DNA of 64,000 bases from positions 992,001 to 1,056,000 of the forward strand of contig CM066309.1 of NCBI GenBank assembly GCA_033807695.1, given 5' to 3'. Of this stretch, positions 1 to 10,474 are shown piece by piece (within the stretch, counting starts at the first letter, position 1; every line of letters starts with the position of its first letter). The notes under the pieces were generated by a model, which saw nothing but the letters and a program-made list of their open reading frames with translations, was not told the origin of the DNA and did not search any database. The position numbers and the translations under genes were made by a program. This DNA is from Daedaleopsis sinensis (Eukaryota; Basidiomycota; Agaricomycetes; Polyporales; Polyporaceae).

Positions 1-109
1 ACACGTCCCGGTGAGGTCTATTCGACCGTGTCGCTCTCCGTTCACAGACGCGAACTGACCGCGCTCGCACCACCAACGGCAGCTGCGCTGTCCGCGCTGA
101 CCCCGGCCC

Positions 110-117
110 TATAAATA
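110..117 (+). promoter_or_regulatory. TATA box of the GH17 gene
   Basis: The sequence TATAAATA lies about 120 bp upstream of the chosen GH17 start codon, which suits a TATA-driven promoter with a 5' leader of roughly 90 nt. The rest of the first 236 bases holds no recognisable gene. Confidence 0.5.
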
Positions 118-236
118 TTCGTGCGGCCGCTGCAGGCAGGTGGGCCGTGTTATCTCTCTCTCTCTCTTCTCCGCCTGCCAGAGGCGGACTGTGACTCGCA
201 CTTCGCGGCGACGGCGCACACTCTGCTACTTACAAC

Positions 237-1833
237 ATGGTGGTCCCGCTCGTTCTCGCACTCGCGGCGCTCGCTAGCGCTTGGCTCGTACACGCTGTTC
301 CGCTCGAGACACGCGTACAGCCTCATACCACCGCCAGGCAGGCGCCGTTCTGCTTCCCGTCGTTGGGATTTGTGATGCCGCCTTCGCTCCCGGAGGACAC
401 CACGGACTGGTGGTGCGATCCGGAGACAGAGTTTGCATTCCTGGGCTTCAGCTACGAGGTCACAGCATGTAAGTCCTCGCCGTCGATGCTGTACGGACCG
501 GTTGTGTTGCTCGCCATTTATGCTTTGCTCCGTCCATCCATATCACGATTCTGACGATACTCGTAACACAGGCCAAAGTCCCGCACAGCTCCACAAGGAG
601 TTTGCAGACATACGCAACCATTTCCAGTCCCGTTACGTCCGCCTCTATGGTTTCTGCGACAATGCGGGGTTCTAGTGAGTGCGACCTATCTAGCAATAAG
701 TGACTGACTGAGCAATGTATGTGCCTGTCTAAATGTCGTAGTGACGATCTTGTCGATGCAGCCTGGGACAACGGTATGTATCTCCTGCGATTTTTCCGCA
801 GTTGCGCCGGGAACTGACATGATACGATTCATCAGGACTCGGTGTCCACGCTCTCATCTGGGTGAGTTCGTCTTCCCCGAGGAACGAACACGCATGCGGC
901 CCTGAACTCCGCCCATCCTGACGCTCATCATGCGCTCTCCGACAGTTCGGATTCGACGGCGACGATCTCTGGATCGGCCGGCGCGACACGCTCTTCGCGG
1001 CACTGCACGCGAACCCGAAGGCCAAGTTCGTGACGCGCGTCGTGCAGTTCGGCTCGGAGCCGCTGTTCGACAACGTGCTCCCGCACGCGCAGCTCGCGCA
1101 ACAGGTCCTGCTCGCAAAGCAGAACCTCTCGAGCCTCGGCATCCCCGTCACGGTCAGCGAGCTCGCGTTCGGATTCCAGGAGCGCGGTGGGGCGCAGGAC
1201 GTGCTCGACGCGGTAGACTCGATCAATATACATATGCTGCCGTTCTTTGCGCAGGACGCGTCGACGGGTGCGTGTTGCTCGCCGCTGGCGGATGCTTCTT
1301 TTGCTAACTGTAGACTTTGCTTTGGGTGTGTGTGATGCGGGTGCCGACTGACATCGCGTCGGACAACGGCAGGGGACCAGGCGTGGCCGTTGGTGCAGCG
1401 TGACTTGCAGTGGTTCATCGATCACGGCGACGGCAAGAAGATGTATTTTGACGAGGTATGTTCCGTCTCGCCTCCTACCTCCCGTGTCCCTTGTTGTGAA
1501 CGGCCTGTGTGGCTGCCATGACTTGCCTTCACTGCGGCGCCCTGACGTGCGTTAGGATCAGACCTCTGATCATCTTGTATTATGCAGAATGGCTGGCCGT
1601 CGGTTACCTCGTCAAGCGTGCAGCCAAACAGCCCTGAGGCGGTGGCCAACATCCCGAACGAGCAGGCGTACTACGTGCTGCTTGATCAGCACTGCGAGGA
1701 TCTGAAGGAAGTCGTCGGAGGCGGCATCGGATGGTTCGCCCACATCTACTCGGACAACCAGGAGCCAGGGTATGGTATATACAACTCCAAGGGCCAGTTG
1801 AAGTTCCCATTCGCGCCGAGGACTAGCTGTTAG
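237..1833 (+). CDS. Secreted glycoside hydrolase family 17 protein (beta-1,3-glucanase-like)
   Basis: Predicted extracellular or cell-wall glucanase acting on beta-1,3-glucan. Seven exons join cleanly: 237-468, 572-674, 742-773, 836-861, 946-1267, 1373-1455 and 1588-1833, giving 347 residues. The start is chosen because it opens a classic signal peptide (MVVPLVLALAALASAW). The mature part reads as a GH17 TIM barrel: SRYVRLYGFCDNAGF, then VVQFGSEPLFDN carrying the likely acid/base glutamate, then MYFDENGWPS carrying the likely nucleophile glutamate, and near the end GGIGWFAHIYSDNQEPGYG. GH17 folding and catalysis are family knowledge; the substrate is inferred. Exons of 32 and 26 nt are very short but keep the frame. 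Many fungal GH17 proteins carry a GPI anchor or Ser-rich tail; this one ends soon after the barrel, so it is probably soluble. It faces the adenylate-forming reductase gene tail to tail. Confidence 0.9.
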
Positions 1834-2512
1834 CTTGGGATAGACCATGTAAGTCGGGAAGAGGGATATGTAAGTAACTTAAACGATCCATCAGGTCCCA
1901 AACAAGCATGTGCGGATTAAGTTGCGGATGAAGGCTAACAGTTGGGTGCAACAGGAGAATGAAGTACCATCGAGCGCAACATTGCAGTGACCGTATCAGC
2001 CTGGGCGGAGCGTACGACGAGATTGCTGAAATTGTGTCCATCTTAGTCCACTACAAACTGTAGAAGGAGCTCTTGGTATGGGCTAAGCGGCGAACTTGCG
2101 GTCTTGAAGTTCGAGGACGCAACGGCGGCGCCGATGCATATGCATCATCTATCTTCACTTGACTCATCGCGAGCTACTACGCTATGATCTGCAGGCAATA
2201 CACTACTGTCCATGCACGCTGTATCAAGCACACGTCTCTGTAATGTGACATGTTCGCACTTTATGTGGGCGGCTTCGACTGCGACGATCTTCGAAAGACT
2301 ATCCTACAGCACACACAGTACCTAGCTGCTTTTTGAGCGGCCCACGCATACCGCGCACGCATACCTAACAGCGCATGGGTCGGATATCGTAATGGATCGC
2401 AGAAGCTGCCATTTCTAGTAGGGCCTAAAGGGAAGTTGATTCTTTCGTCATCGGGAAAACGTTACACTTGCGCAACTTCCGAACATACATCGTCAACATT
2501 CGTTCGAAACAC
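1834..2512. other. Convergent intergenic region
   Basis: About 680 bp between two convergent genes (GH17 and the reductase). It should contain both 3' UTRs. I see no further coding sequence, repeat or RNA gene. Confidence 0.5.
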
Positions 2513-5500
2513 TCACAAGAACCCAGAAGCACGCCATGCATTCATCCAGCGTCGACTGTCCTCTGCGTCGAGCACAGGAAGACTTCGCAGCGTCTCTGAC
2601 GCCTGTTCCGCATTCTTGGTCGAGAGATGATGGTTGGTCGATCCGGGCGTGGTGCTAGCTGAGCCCTGCGCACGGAAGAAGTCGAGTAGCCTCAATGCGG
2701 GGTTCGAACGCATTGCGTCTACCTCGCCTCGGGTGCCCTCTGCCGCACATTTCTCCAACGACGTGAGCCACTCGTCGTAGTCGACGAGGGGCACCTTGAG
2801 ATCTTCGGCGATGGGAGCCAGGAGGGTGCGCCACTTGACTGGGCGAGGGTGCACCAGGTGCACGACAGGATACTTCGTCTCGAGCATCTCCACTAGCGCA
2901 GCTGCTGCCGAATAGCTGGGGATAAACGAGGGTTCCTAGGAGGAGCAAGCAAGATGGCATTAGTGTAGTGCGTCGAGAAGTATGTTAGAACTACTCACGT
3001 TCTTCATGTCCGGCAGACCGTGTGTGAAGAGCGAGGACTTGACCAGAGACGGGAACCACTCGCTCTCTTTCCAGTGGCCGAGGCGGTCTCCACATACTTG
3101 ACCCAGCCGAATTGCGACGGTCTGCAGGTCTGTGCGCTGAGACACCAATTGCAAAAGTTTCTCAGCAATCCATTTCGATTGAGAATACCCGGAGCTGAGG
3201 GCTGCGGTCGGCTCCACAGACGACTCCGGAACGGCAGTGGTAGAATCGTGGTACTCTGATAAGAGGTGCGCAGATTAGTTAGCTGTCCATTTAAGGCCGC
3301 TTTCGCAGTAAGGTATAATTGACTTACGTCCCACTACACCAATGGAGCTGATGAAGATGACCTTTGGAGAAACTTCATAGGGAGAGCGGAGTGCTAGCTC
3401 TACCAGCCTACGGAGTCTCCTCAGGTCGCCCTCGAACGAAGGCAACGACAAGTTGAAGTTGACCTGCCATGCTAATGAAGCGTCTCAAGCTCAGACCAAA
3501 TTTCTTAGTCAGCTTGATATCAGAAAAATGAGACGTACCGCAGTGTACGATATGGGTGACCGAGTTGCAGATCTGGGATCACACAAGTCAGTCGTCTTGC
3601 ACCTAAAGTTATAAGACAATTCATACCTCGTCTATCAAGCTTAGCCCGAGGTGGACGTCAAACTGCTCCGCCTCCAGGTCGGCTTCGACCATCTTGAACT
3701 TGTCTTGATCAAGGAGAGTCTCGTCGTGGCCCCGCTCCCTGAACCGAACACGCTGTCGCTCTGCCGCGTTCGAGCCATGGCGATTCAACGCATACACCTT
3801 CGTCACATTGCTGCTGCGTAAGAGATGCTCTAGGACGTCACAGCCAAATCCACCCGTCGTTCCTGTGATCAGAACTACTTGACTTCCGCCGTTTCGCAAG
3901 CGTAGTTGTGACGGACGGGAGGGAAGATCGGAGGCGTAGCGCTCAGCGAGTCGGAGCATATCGTCAGTAGAGCTAGCTCCGCTCGTCACGTTAGAGGTGT
4001 CGCTCAGCGAGCGCGACACGACACCGGACAAAGCTTGAATCGAAGGATATTGGAAGACGAGGTTCATTGGCAGCCGTTTAGCAGATGTCGCAGAATGCTC
4101 GCGCACAACGCGAAGGAGTGTGTTACGAATCCAGGTCGCTTGCAGACTGCAGGGAATATCAGGTTACTAACTAGTAAGAGAACTATACGGTATGCAGCGT
4201 ACCTGTCACAGCCGCTCTGGAAGATATCAGCGTCGTCGGCTGGTCTCTGATGGAGTACGCTGTGAACGACTCGGCGCACAAGATCCACGATGTTGTCGCG
4301 ATCCCAATGAGTGGGGGAGGCTATGTCGTTCTGCGAGCTTTGCTCGACCGTGGCATACAGTCGATCAATCTCTTCCTTGTACTCTTGGAGGATAGCTGGT
4401 CGACGCGGGTATCCTTTGGAGTTGTAAGTGAATGGTTTGGTCGGTGAGCTCCAAAGAATCATCTAAGTCCAAATGAGTATGAAAACATCGTCTTATGGAT
4501 TTAATGGTGCTCACTTCTTTGAAGATGCGAGAGTGCTGGGGTGCAAACTCGTTCGCTCGTTCGATGGTGTTCCTGAGAAGCCGTATGGATTACGCACAAA
4601 AGAACATAAGTATATGTACTCACCACACGGTGTTCCTGAAGATTTCGAGAGACGTCTGGTCCAGAGGATTATACTCGACGCCGGAAGCAGGCTCGATCAG
4701 GAGTCCATTTTGGAACCGCCCTTGTCCAAAGATGAGACACGAATGAATGTACGGATCCTCGTTGATGATGTGCTCTACAGATAGAAGTGACTATGAGTAC
4801 ACAACTGTTGTTGTCGTCGTCGCTTGAATTACCTAGGGGGATCGGGTTGGTCTTTCATGCAAAATACAACAGAGGTTAGCCAGTGATTATGTTGTCACGT
4901 CGCTCGTACATGCCTTTTCGCCATTGGAATGAATGATCTGGTCGTCACGACGGCCAAAGACCTTCCATAGTCCAGGTTTCGTCGGGTGAGGCTCGAGTAG
5001 ATCTCCAGTCGCGTACCCATCCACACCGTTCACTTTGGTGTTGATAACTGCGAGTGGATGGTTTGCAGTGGCCTGGAAAGGGTCAGTTCGTAGATCGGCA
5101 CATCAATTAGAGACGTACTATAGCGACAACCTCAGAGTACCCATCTCCGCCATCAACGAGAACATGCGAGAGCCAGGGTGTGATGCGGAAATACTCCCAG
5201 TCCATCCCTGGATTGACTGATGGACCTTTAGTGTGATATGCAGGTTTATATGCCTTGTCACTGACCAGGAAGAGACGTAGAGATTGTTCCTAGTTCGGTG
5301 CTGTAGAATTATATGTGAATACCTATAAGTACCGGACTACTAAGGGACATACCATCCATACGCCGTCAGAAGAGCAACACCTGCTGACGCCAACGAGTCG
5401 CCGACCTCTTTATTCAAGGGAGCTCCCCCGAACACCTACGTAGTACGGTTAGCTGTTTAAACTGACATTCTGTCACAACTCACTAAGCCTCTCATCTTGA

Positions 5501-6690
5501 TCATGTACCGCACTTTCTCCGGGTCCTGAGCCCATTTCTAAGAGACGTTGAGTTAGTCGCGGATGCGTGCTCTGACTATCATATACTCACCTCAATAAAG
5601 ATAGGGACAGTCATCATGTAGTCTGACTTCGTCATGAGAGCGCCTTCGAACACGCTATCGGGAGTTGGAACAGCCGGAGGGGATGAAGGGGGAAAGACCG
5701 AAAGTATCCATCCCGTACTTGCCTGAGACACAGGATCAGTCAAGACTCAAAGCACAAGGATAGATCACATACTGCGATGATTAGTGCGGCGGTGCCGAAG
5801 GCGTGGAACATAGGGATGGCATGGATCCCTACGATTGCACCTGTGAGGTCAGCCTCGCCGTACCCTATCGATGTATTAGTACGGGGTGGTCTGCGGGCGT
5901 ATATATTGATACCCACAGACACCGGTACTCCATCGGATCAACCCTTTATGAGTCCAGTAGATGGGTTTCGGATGGTTCGTGGTGCCTTGAAAGGAGGTTG
6001 TTAGGCGCCTCATGAGCACCAGATGAGGAGCGGAACGTACCGGATGAGTGTAGAATAACAGCGGGGTCGTCGCGATTGAACTTCACTGCTGAAATATCGA
6101 TCTCGCCGGTGGTAGCGGATAGCAAGTCGCTAAGAATGAAAGTCGGATGGAGAATCACTTGTTCCATACTGGAGATTGCCTCTCGAGCAATCGACTGAGT
6201 GTGTGCATCTTGTGAGACAATGACATCCGTGCAACCGGTGGTACGAAGTAAATGTGCCACAGCTGCTGCACTGTTACGAGGTGAGATGGGGAAGGCGATG
6301 TGACCGGCTCGCAGAATGCCCAAAATTGTGAAGGCGTATACAATCGTCTCTTGATAAGGCGGGAACTTGGTGAGGCGACCATGTGTGATTAAAACAAAAG
6401 ACACTGTACTCACCCGAGTTACCGAATATTCCTATTACATGTCTTTTGCCTGTACCTACCAAGGTACTCACAAGTTGAGCGGCTTGTGTAATCGCCTTGA
6501 TTGCCTGAAAGTGAGTTATAGACCGGACATCGGTGCCATTGTAGAGCAGAAACAGAGGATAATCGGGGTTGTGTTTGGCATGCCACTCGTAGAGCTGAGG
6601 GAGGGTAGCGTCTTCTGAGTATGTCTCTGATCGAGGAGAGACAAAGGTAGGGTAGTCCCGAAGAGGCGGAATATCGACTCTGGTATCCAT
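2513..6690 (-). CDS. Adenylate-forming reductase (A-PCP-R, NRPS-like)
   Basis: Activates a carboxylic acid as its adenylate, loads it on a phosphopantetheine arm and releases it by NAD(P)H reduction, normally as an aldehyde. The start MDTRVDIPPLRDYP opens the adenylation domain. In order: the A3-type loop SSGTTNHPKP spliced across an intron, FHAFGTAALIIA, A5 YGCTELGTIS, A7 YATGDLL, A8 GRRDDQIIHSNGEK and an A10-like KGYPRR. The carrier site follows as FQSGCDSLQAT, whose serine should take the cofactor. The reductase domain has a Rossmann loop ITGTTGGFG and a YxxxK-type catalytic pair in GYSQSKW. The domain order fits fungal adenylate-forming reductases of about 1,000-1,100 residues. There is no condensation domain, so it is not a true peptide synthetase, and no LYS2-type N-terminus. 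About fifteen introns are needed; one appears to be GC-AG (donor GCATGT after NGEK). The substrate cannot be read from sequence. The P450 and UbiA genes follow on the same strand. Confidence 0.9.
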
Positions 6691-7964
6691 TGCGACGAAG
6701 GTTGTAGAAAGCCTGGAAGAGAGGTCGTAGGATGTTTGAACGTGAGACGGTCAACGAGTTCAAGGAGTGGACAGCAACCCACGGTGAAAGTGTTGTACTA
6801 GTAAAAGGTCTAACGTTTAAGTTCGATCTTCTTGCAGATGGAGCAAGCAAGGTTCGGGTGACCATGCCTTGCCGCAGCACCCTAAACTTAAACTGAACTG
6901 ACTTCGATGACAGTCGACAAGCTCTTGACAGATGTGGTCATCAATCACTGAGTCATAGGTTCAGAAAGTAGCCGCCGAGAACTAGTACAAGCGCTGGCCG
7001 GGTGGCCTACATCCACATCATCCAAGAAACTTCGACTTGTCCTCGGAGGTTTGTCAGAAGCTTCCCAGTGGCAAGACCGATCTTATGTCATGGGCCACTG
7101 GCATCGATGCCCAAGTTGATTGTTCCGGGCAGCGTCGGTGGAACCCAAGCTCACATAGACGAGCGACGCAGACGGATGTTTTCGAGCTGGGAACTGCAAA
7201 TTATCTCAGTCACTGAAATGTCGTATATCCGAGTCACAAGAACACACTCATCTCTTTAACTAGCTTGAAGAAACTCTGAAGCCACTCTTGGGAACATCAG
7301 CACATTAAACACTGTGACGAACGGAGATGTTTCAACATTTGTAGGCCTTGCATGGTTAACCTGATGATAGGAAATTTAGCTTATTGAGAAGGTGCCGCCA
7401 TCCGGCCGAAGCACTGGGACCCAAACTTTTGATACTATAGGATAGCATTCAATGTGACGCGTTTCTGGACCTGTCGGTACTCTCTACCCGCATATATGGC
7501 TCGCGTCTGATCCTTTCCCCCCGTCCGAGTCATAGCTGCTTCGCACTGCACCTTGTGACTCACTGCGCCGTACGGTTTGTACGTACGTTCTGAATTCTCG
7601 CAGCAGCTCTTTCGATCGCGCCCAGGGTCCCAGTGCTTCGCCATATCAACTTGTCCAGAAGGAATGTCAGTACTTCTGGAGATGATCAAATCATTTATGT
7701 TGCAACTACACCACACGGCTCGCCCATGATATCCGGTTTCCCGGTGCCATACGCGTTTGTAATTATAACTTCTGTGGTTTACACACTGGCAGAACCTTCA
7801 CTGCAGACCGTTCCGAGAGGTGTCGGAGCGCCTCCTCAACCGTGGCCGCAGGATTGGTAGCAATTATACCGGCTCTCCACTTCTCATGCGGCGGTAGAAT
7901 GCATCATGATAGGCACTGGCATTTTCGACCTTTCAGGGGTCACAATTCGCCGAGCGACCGGTCT
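6691..7964. other. Intergenic region upstream of the reductase gene
   Basis: About 1.3 kb between the reductase start and the ARG5,6-like relic. It must contain the reductase promoter and holds one small inverted-repeat element (listed separately). Short open frames here show no family resemblance. Confidence 0.4.
7407..7640. repeat. Short element with 16-bp terminal inverted repeats
   Basis: CGAAGCACTGGGACCC at 7407-7422 is matched by its exact reverse complement at 7625-7640, bounding a 234-bp segment with no coding capacity. The layout resembles a small non-autonomous DNA transposon. No clear target-site duplication is visible, so this could instead be a chance or regulatory palindrome. 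Confidence 0.45.
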
Positions 7965-9600
7965 CTACGCTGATGCACACACCTGCAAGCACTGCGTCGC
8001 GGCGCCCTTCAGGTTGTCCAGGCCGCCCTGTTCGAATTTAGCGGAGATAGGAGCACACCGCACCCGATCCGCTGAACCACGGCCCGACCGTCGCCACGAA
8101 CGCGACCTTGACGGCGCTCCGGCTGCCGGCCGGGGCGAGAAGCGTCGAGAGGTGCCGCCCGCCTCGCGCTCGTGGATGTTGTCCATGAGCGAGTACGGGC
8201 GGATTCCCCCGTGCAGGCTCGCGGGGGTGACCTAGGGCACCGTTGTTGGTCGCACATCTAGGTCAAGGTGCCCACGCCGCTGTAGCCCGAGACCCCGAAA
8301 CCGGTACACCGGGCGCGAGGAGCTTCAAGGAAAAGGTGTACCGACAAGCAATCGGGTCGAGGTCGCGTAGTAGCCGACGTTGGAGATGCGCTTCGCGGGG
8401 CGGCCATACAGTTTCTAAGAGATCTTATTCCGGGTACATCAACACTTGTACAGAGGGGAAAGTAGTTATTGCGCAGATGCCTCACCGGGAAGGCCATACG
8501 TCCACCCGTCCTCGCAGCAGTAGTTCGCGCTCAGCTCAGGTCCACTACCACGTACCCGCCTCGCCCGTCCTTGCGCTCTGCGGCGCCGCGATCGACCGCG
8601 TCGATGAACGGCTTGCAGACCCGTTCGGGAGGGCCATGACCCACGCGTCGACGTCACCGTCCTTTTCCATGCGCTCGACATCCGCGGCGCCGGACAGGTG
8701 GCATGGTCGAGTAAGAGCGAGTACCGCGCGAGACGGTTCGAGCGTGCTGGGGAGGCACTGACGGGCAGATAAAGAGGTAGGTGCGCGAGATGCGGCCCTT
8801 CTCCTCGAACGACTTGACGATGTGCTCGATTTCGCGAACGTCGTGGATCCCGTACAGAACAGGCTCCCGGGCGCGTGAAGGAGCCGTCTGCGCGCTTGAC
8901 GTGCCACGCACGGTTCTCGTCGTCTCCGCGAGCGGTCCAGAAGAGGCGGCGGTGCTCCATGGACACCTCGCCCTCCGGATGCGAGACGATGGCCACAACA
9001 TCGAGTGGGACGTGTACGGCGTCTCCTTGAGGGAGTTCTGCACGTCTGTGACACTCTCGTCACCAGAAAGCACGTCGGGGTCACGGACGTGGATGACTTG
9101 GCGGAGGCGGTCGGCGCCGACAGAGCCAAGGGTCTTGTGCTGGAAGAAGAGAATCAAGCGGACGTTTGTTGGTAACCACGTCGAATGAAAGTGCCGGCTC
9201 CACTGTCTGTGAATAGCTCGCGCTGAGGGCTCGACGGAGATAACGGCAACTGAAGAGCGGGGGAGGTGGTCGAGGAGCTATTTGAACTCGCGCAGCTAGT
9301 GAGGATGGGTAGAACTCGATAAGACCTTTTGATTGACCGTACTTGTCCTTGTCCAGTATTCTACGGTGTTAACACCGAAAGTTATCAGACGGGCGCAGAT
9401 GCCGAGCTTCTCGAGGGCGGTCTCGTCGAGGAAGACGCGCCGTGCAATCTAGAGGGTGCTTGCGTCTATAAAGCGCGTGGGTCGGGAGCTAGGCTAGAGA
9501 GAACAAAGAATGAAAAGAGCGTACCAGTGACCTCGAATGCCATCCTATGCCATCTCTGCCATAGTCGGGAATGCGAGCGCTTTCGGTGATTTGGTTGAGC
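7965..9600 (-). pseudogene. Decayed ARG5,6-like gene (acetylglutamate kinase / N-acetyl-gamma-glutamyl-phosphate reductase)
   Basis: Broken minus-strand copy of the bifunctional mitochondrial arginine-biosynthesis precursor. From 5' to 3', recognisable pieces lie in shifting frames: SVGADRLRQVIHVRDPDVLS, then VVAIVSHPEGEV and RADGSFTR of the kinase/linker part, then YGIHDVREIEHIVKSFEEKG, then VERMEKDGDVDAWVMALPNG, VVVDLS followed by a stop, DGWTYGLP, FGVSGYSG and LDNLKGAATQCLQ of the reductase part. At least one in-frame stop and several frameshifts separate them. The reductase active-site segment, normally NPGCYAT, reads NVGYYAT, so the catalytic cysteine is lost. The N-terminal kinase half is missing or unrecognisable beyond about 9.6 kb. 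Family assignment rests on remembered motifs. I infer a non-functional duplicate, so an intact copy should exist elsewhere. Confidence 0.8.
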
Positions 9601-9726
9601 TGATGGTCGGCGCTGTGAAGGGGGAGGAGCGAGGGGGGCACGGAGGGCAGCGATAGAGGGCGAGGTTGCCGCCGTCGAGGGAGGTCGAGGGGTTGACTCG
9701 AACCAGGTTACCAAGTTGACGACATA

Positions 9727-10097
9727 CTGTGTCTCCCAGACATTAGGCGAAGCGAATTGACCCTAACCTAACCCGTGGGAAACGGGCTGTCAAGCGAAAG
9801 GTGCCAGGGGACAGGGGACATAGGCGAAGCGCTCGTCCCTACCCGCAGACGAAAATGCTTGTTGAAGACTTCTAGGATACATTCGGGTGCTAGGAGGTGC
9901 GAATAAAGCCTACACAAGGTGCTTGAGCTGTGGAAATAATCCTCCATGGTTGTGGCGACAATGTCATAGGAAATTACCATATATGGTAAGTTTTGGCTAG
10001 GCGAAGAGGACCCCGGGACATGGGTACAAGCGCCCATATAGGCGAGGCGAAAGGCCCTCGGGGACAGGGGACTTCGCCTAATGTCTGGGAGACACAG
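9727..10097. mobile_element. MITE with 26-bp perfect terminal inverted repeats and TA target duplication
   Basis: The left end starts CTGTGTCTCCCAGACATTAG and continues GCGAAG; the right end (10072-10097) is its exact reverse complement. TA dinucleotides flank both ends (9725-9726 and 10098-10099), as expected for Tc1/mariner-type insertion. The 371-bp interior has no transposase frame but repeats GGGACAGGGGAC and AGGCGAAG motifs near the ends. It is therefore a non-autonomous element. It lies just 5' of the ARG5,6-like relic and downstream of the P450 gene. Confidence 0.88.
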
Positions 10098-10474
10098 TAA
10101 CCGGGGCGCCTACTTCAGTGACTCGTGGGCCCTTGGCGCTCGACATCTTACAACGCAATGTGCATATCGCTTAAATCATGGTTATCTCCGCCCCGCAGAT
10201 CCGAGTCGCACATCGAACTACATTGATATACTATCTGAGGAAAATTTGAAGTCGGTGAATGGGGTACATCTCATTTGTAGGAAATAGAATGCGAGTTGAT
10301 AGTACTACTCTCCTACTATAATAGTAGTACTTGACATCTACACGGTAGTCTGGGCTGCCCGTTCCATTATCAACGAGACCTTTGAGGAGGAGCGTGGTAC
10401 TATGTTGCACTCAAACGGTTCTGGATAGCTATGGGGGAATCGTAAGTCCACAGACCACGTCGGACCCCTGGCGA

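Noticed and set aside
2513..6690. LYS2-type alpha-aminoadipate reductase
   Set aside because: The gene starts directly with the adenylation domain and lacks the extra N-terminal region and overall length of LYS2. It fits the secondary-metabolism reductase class better.
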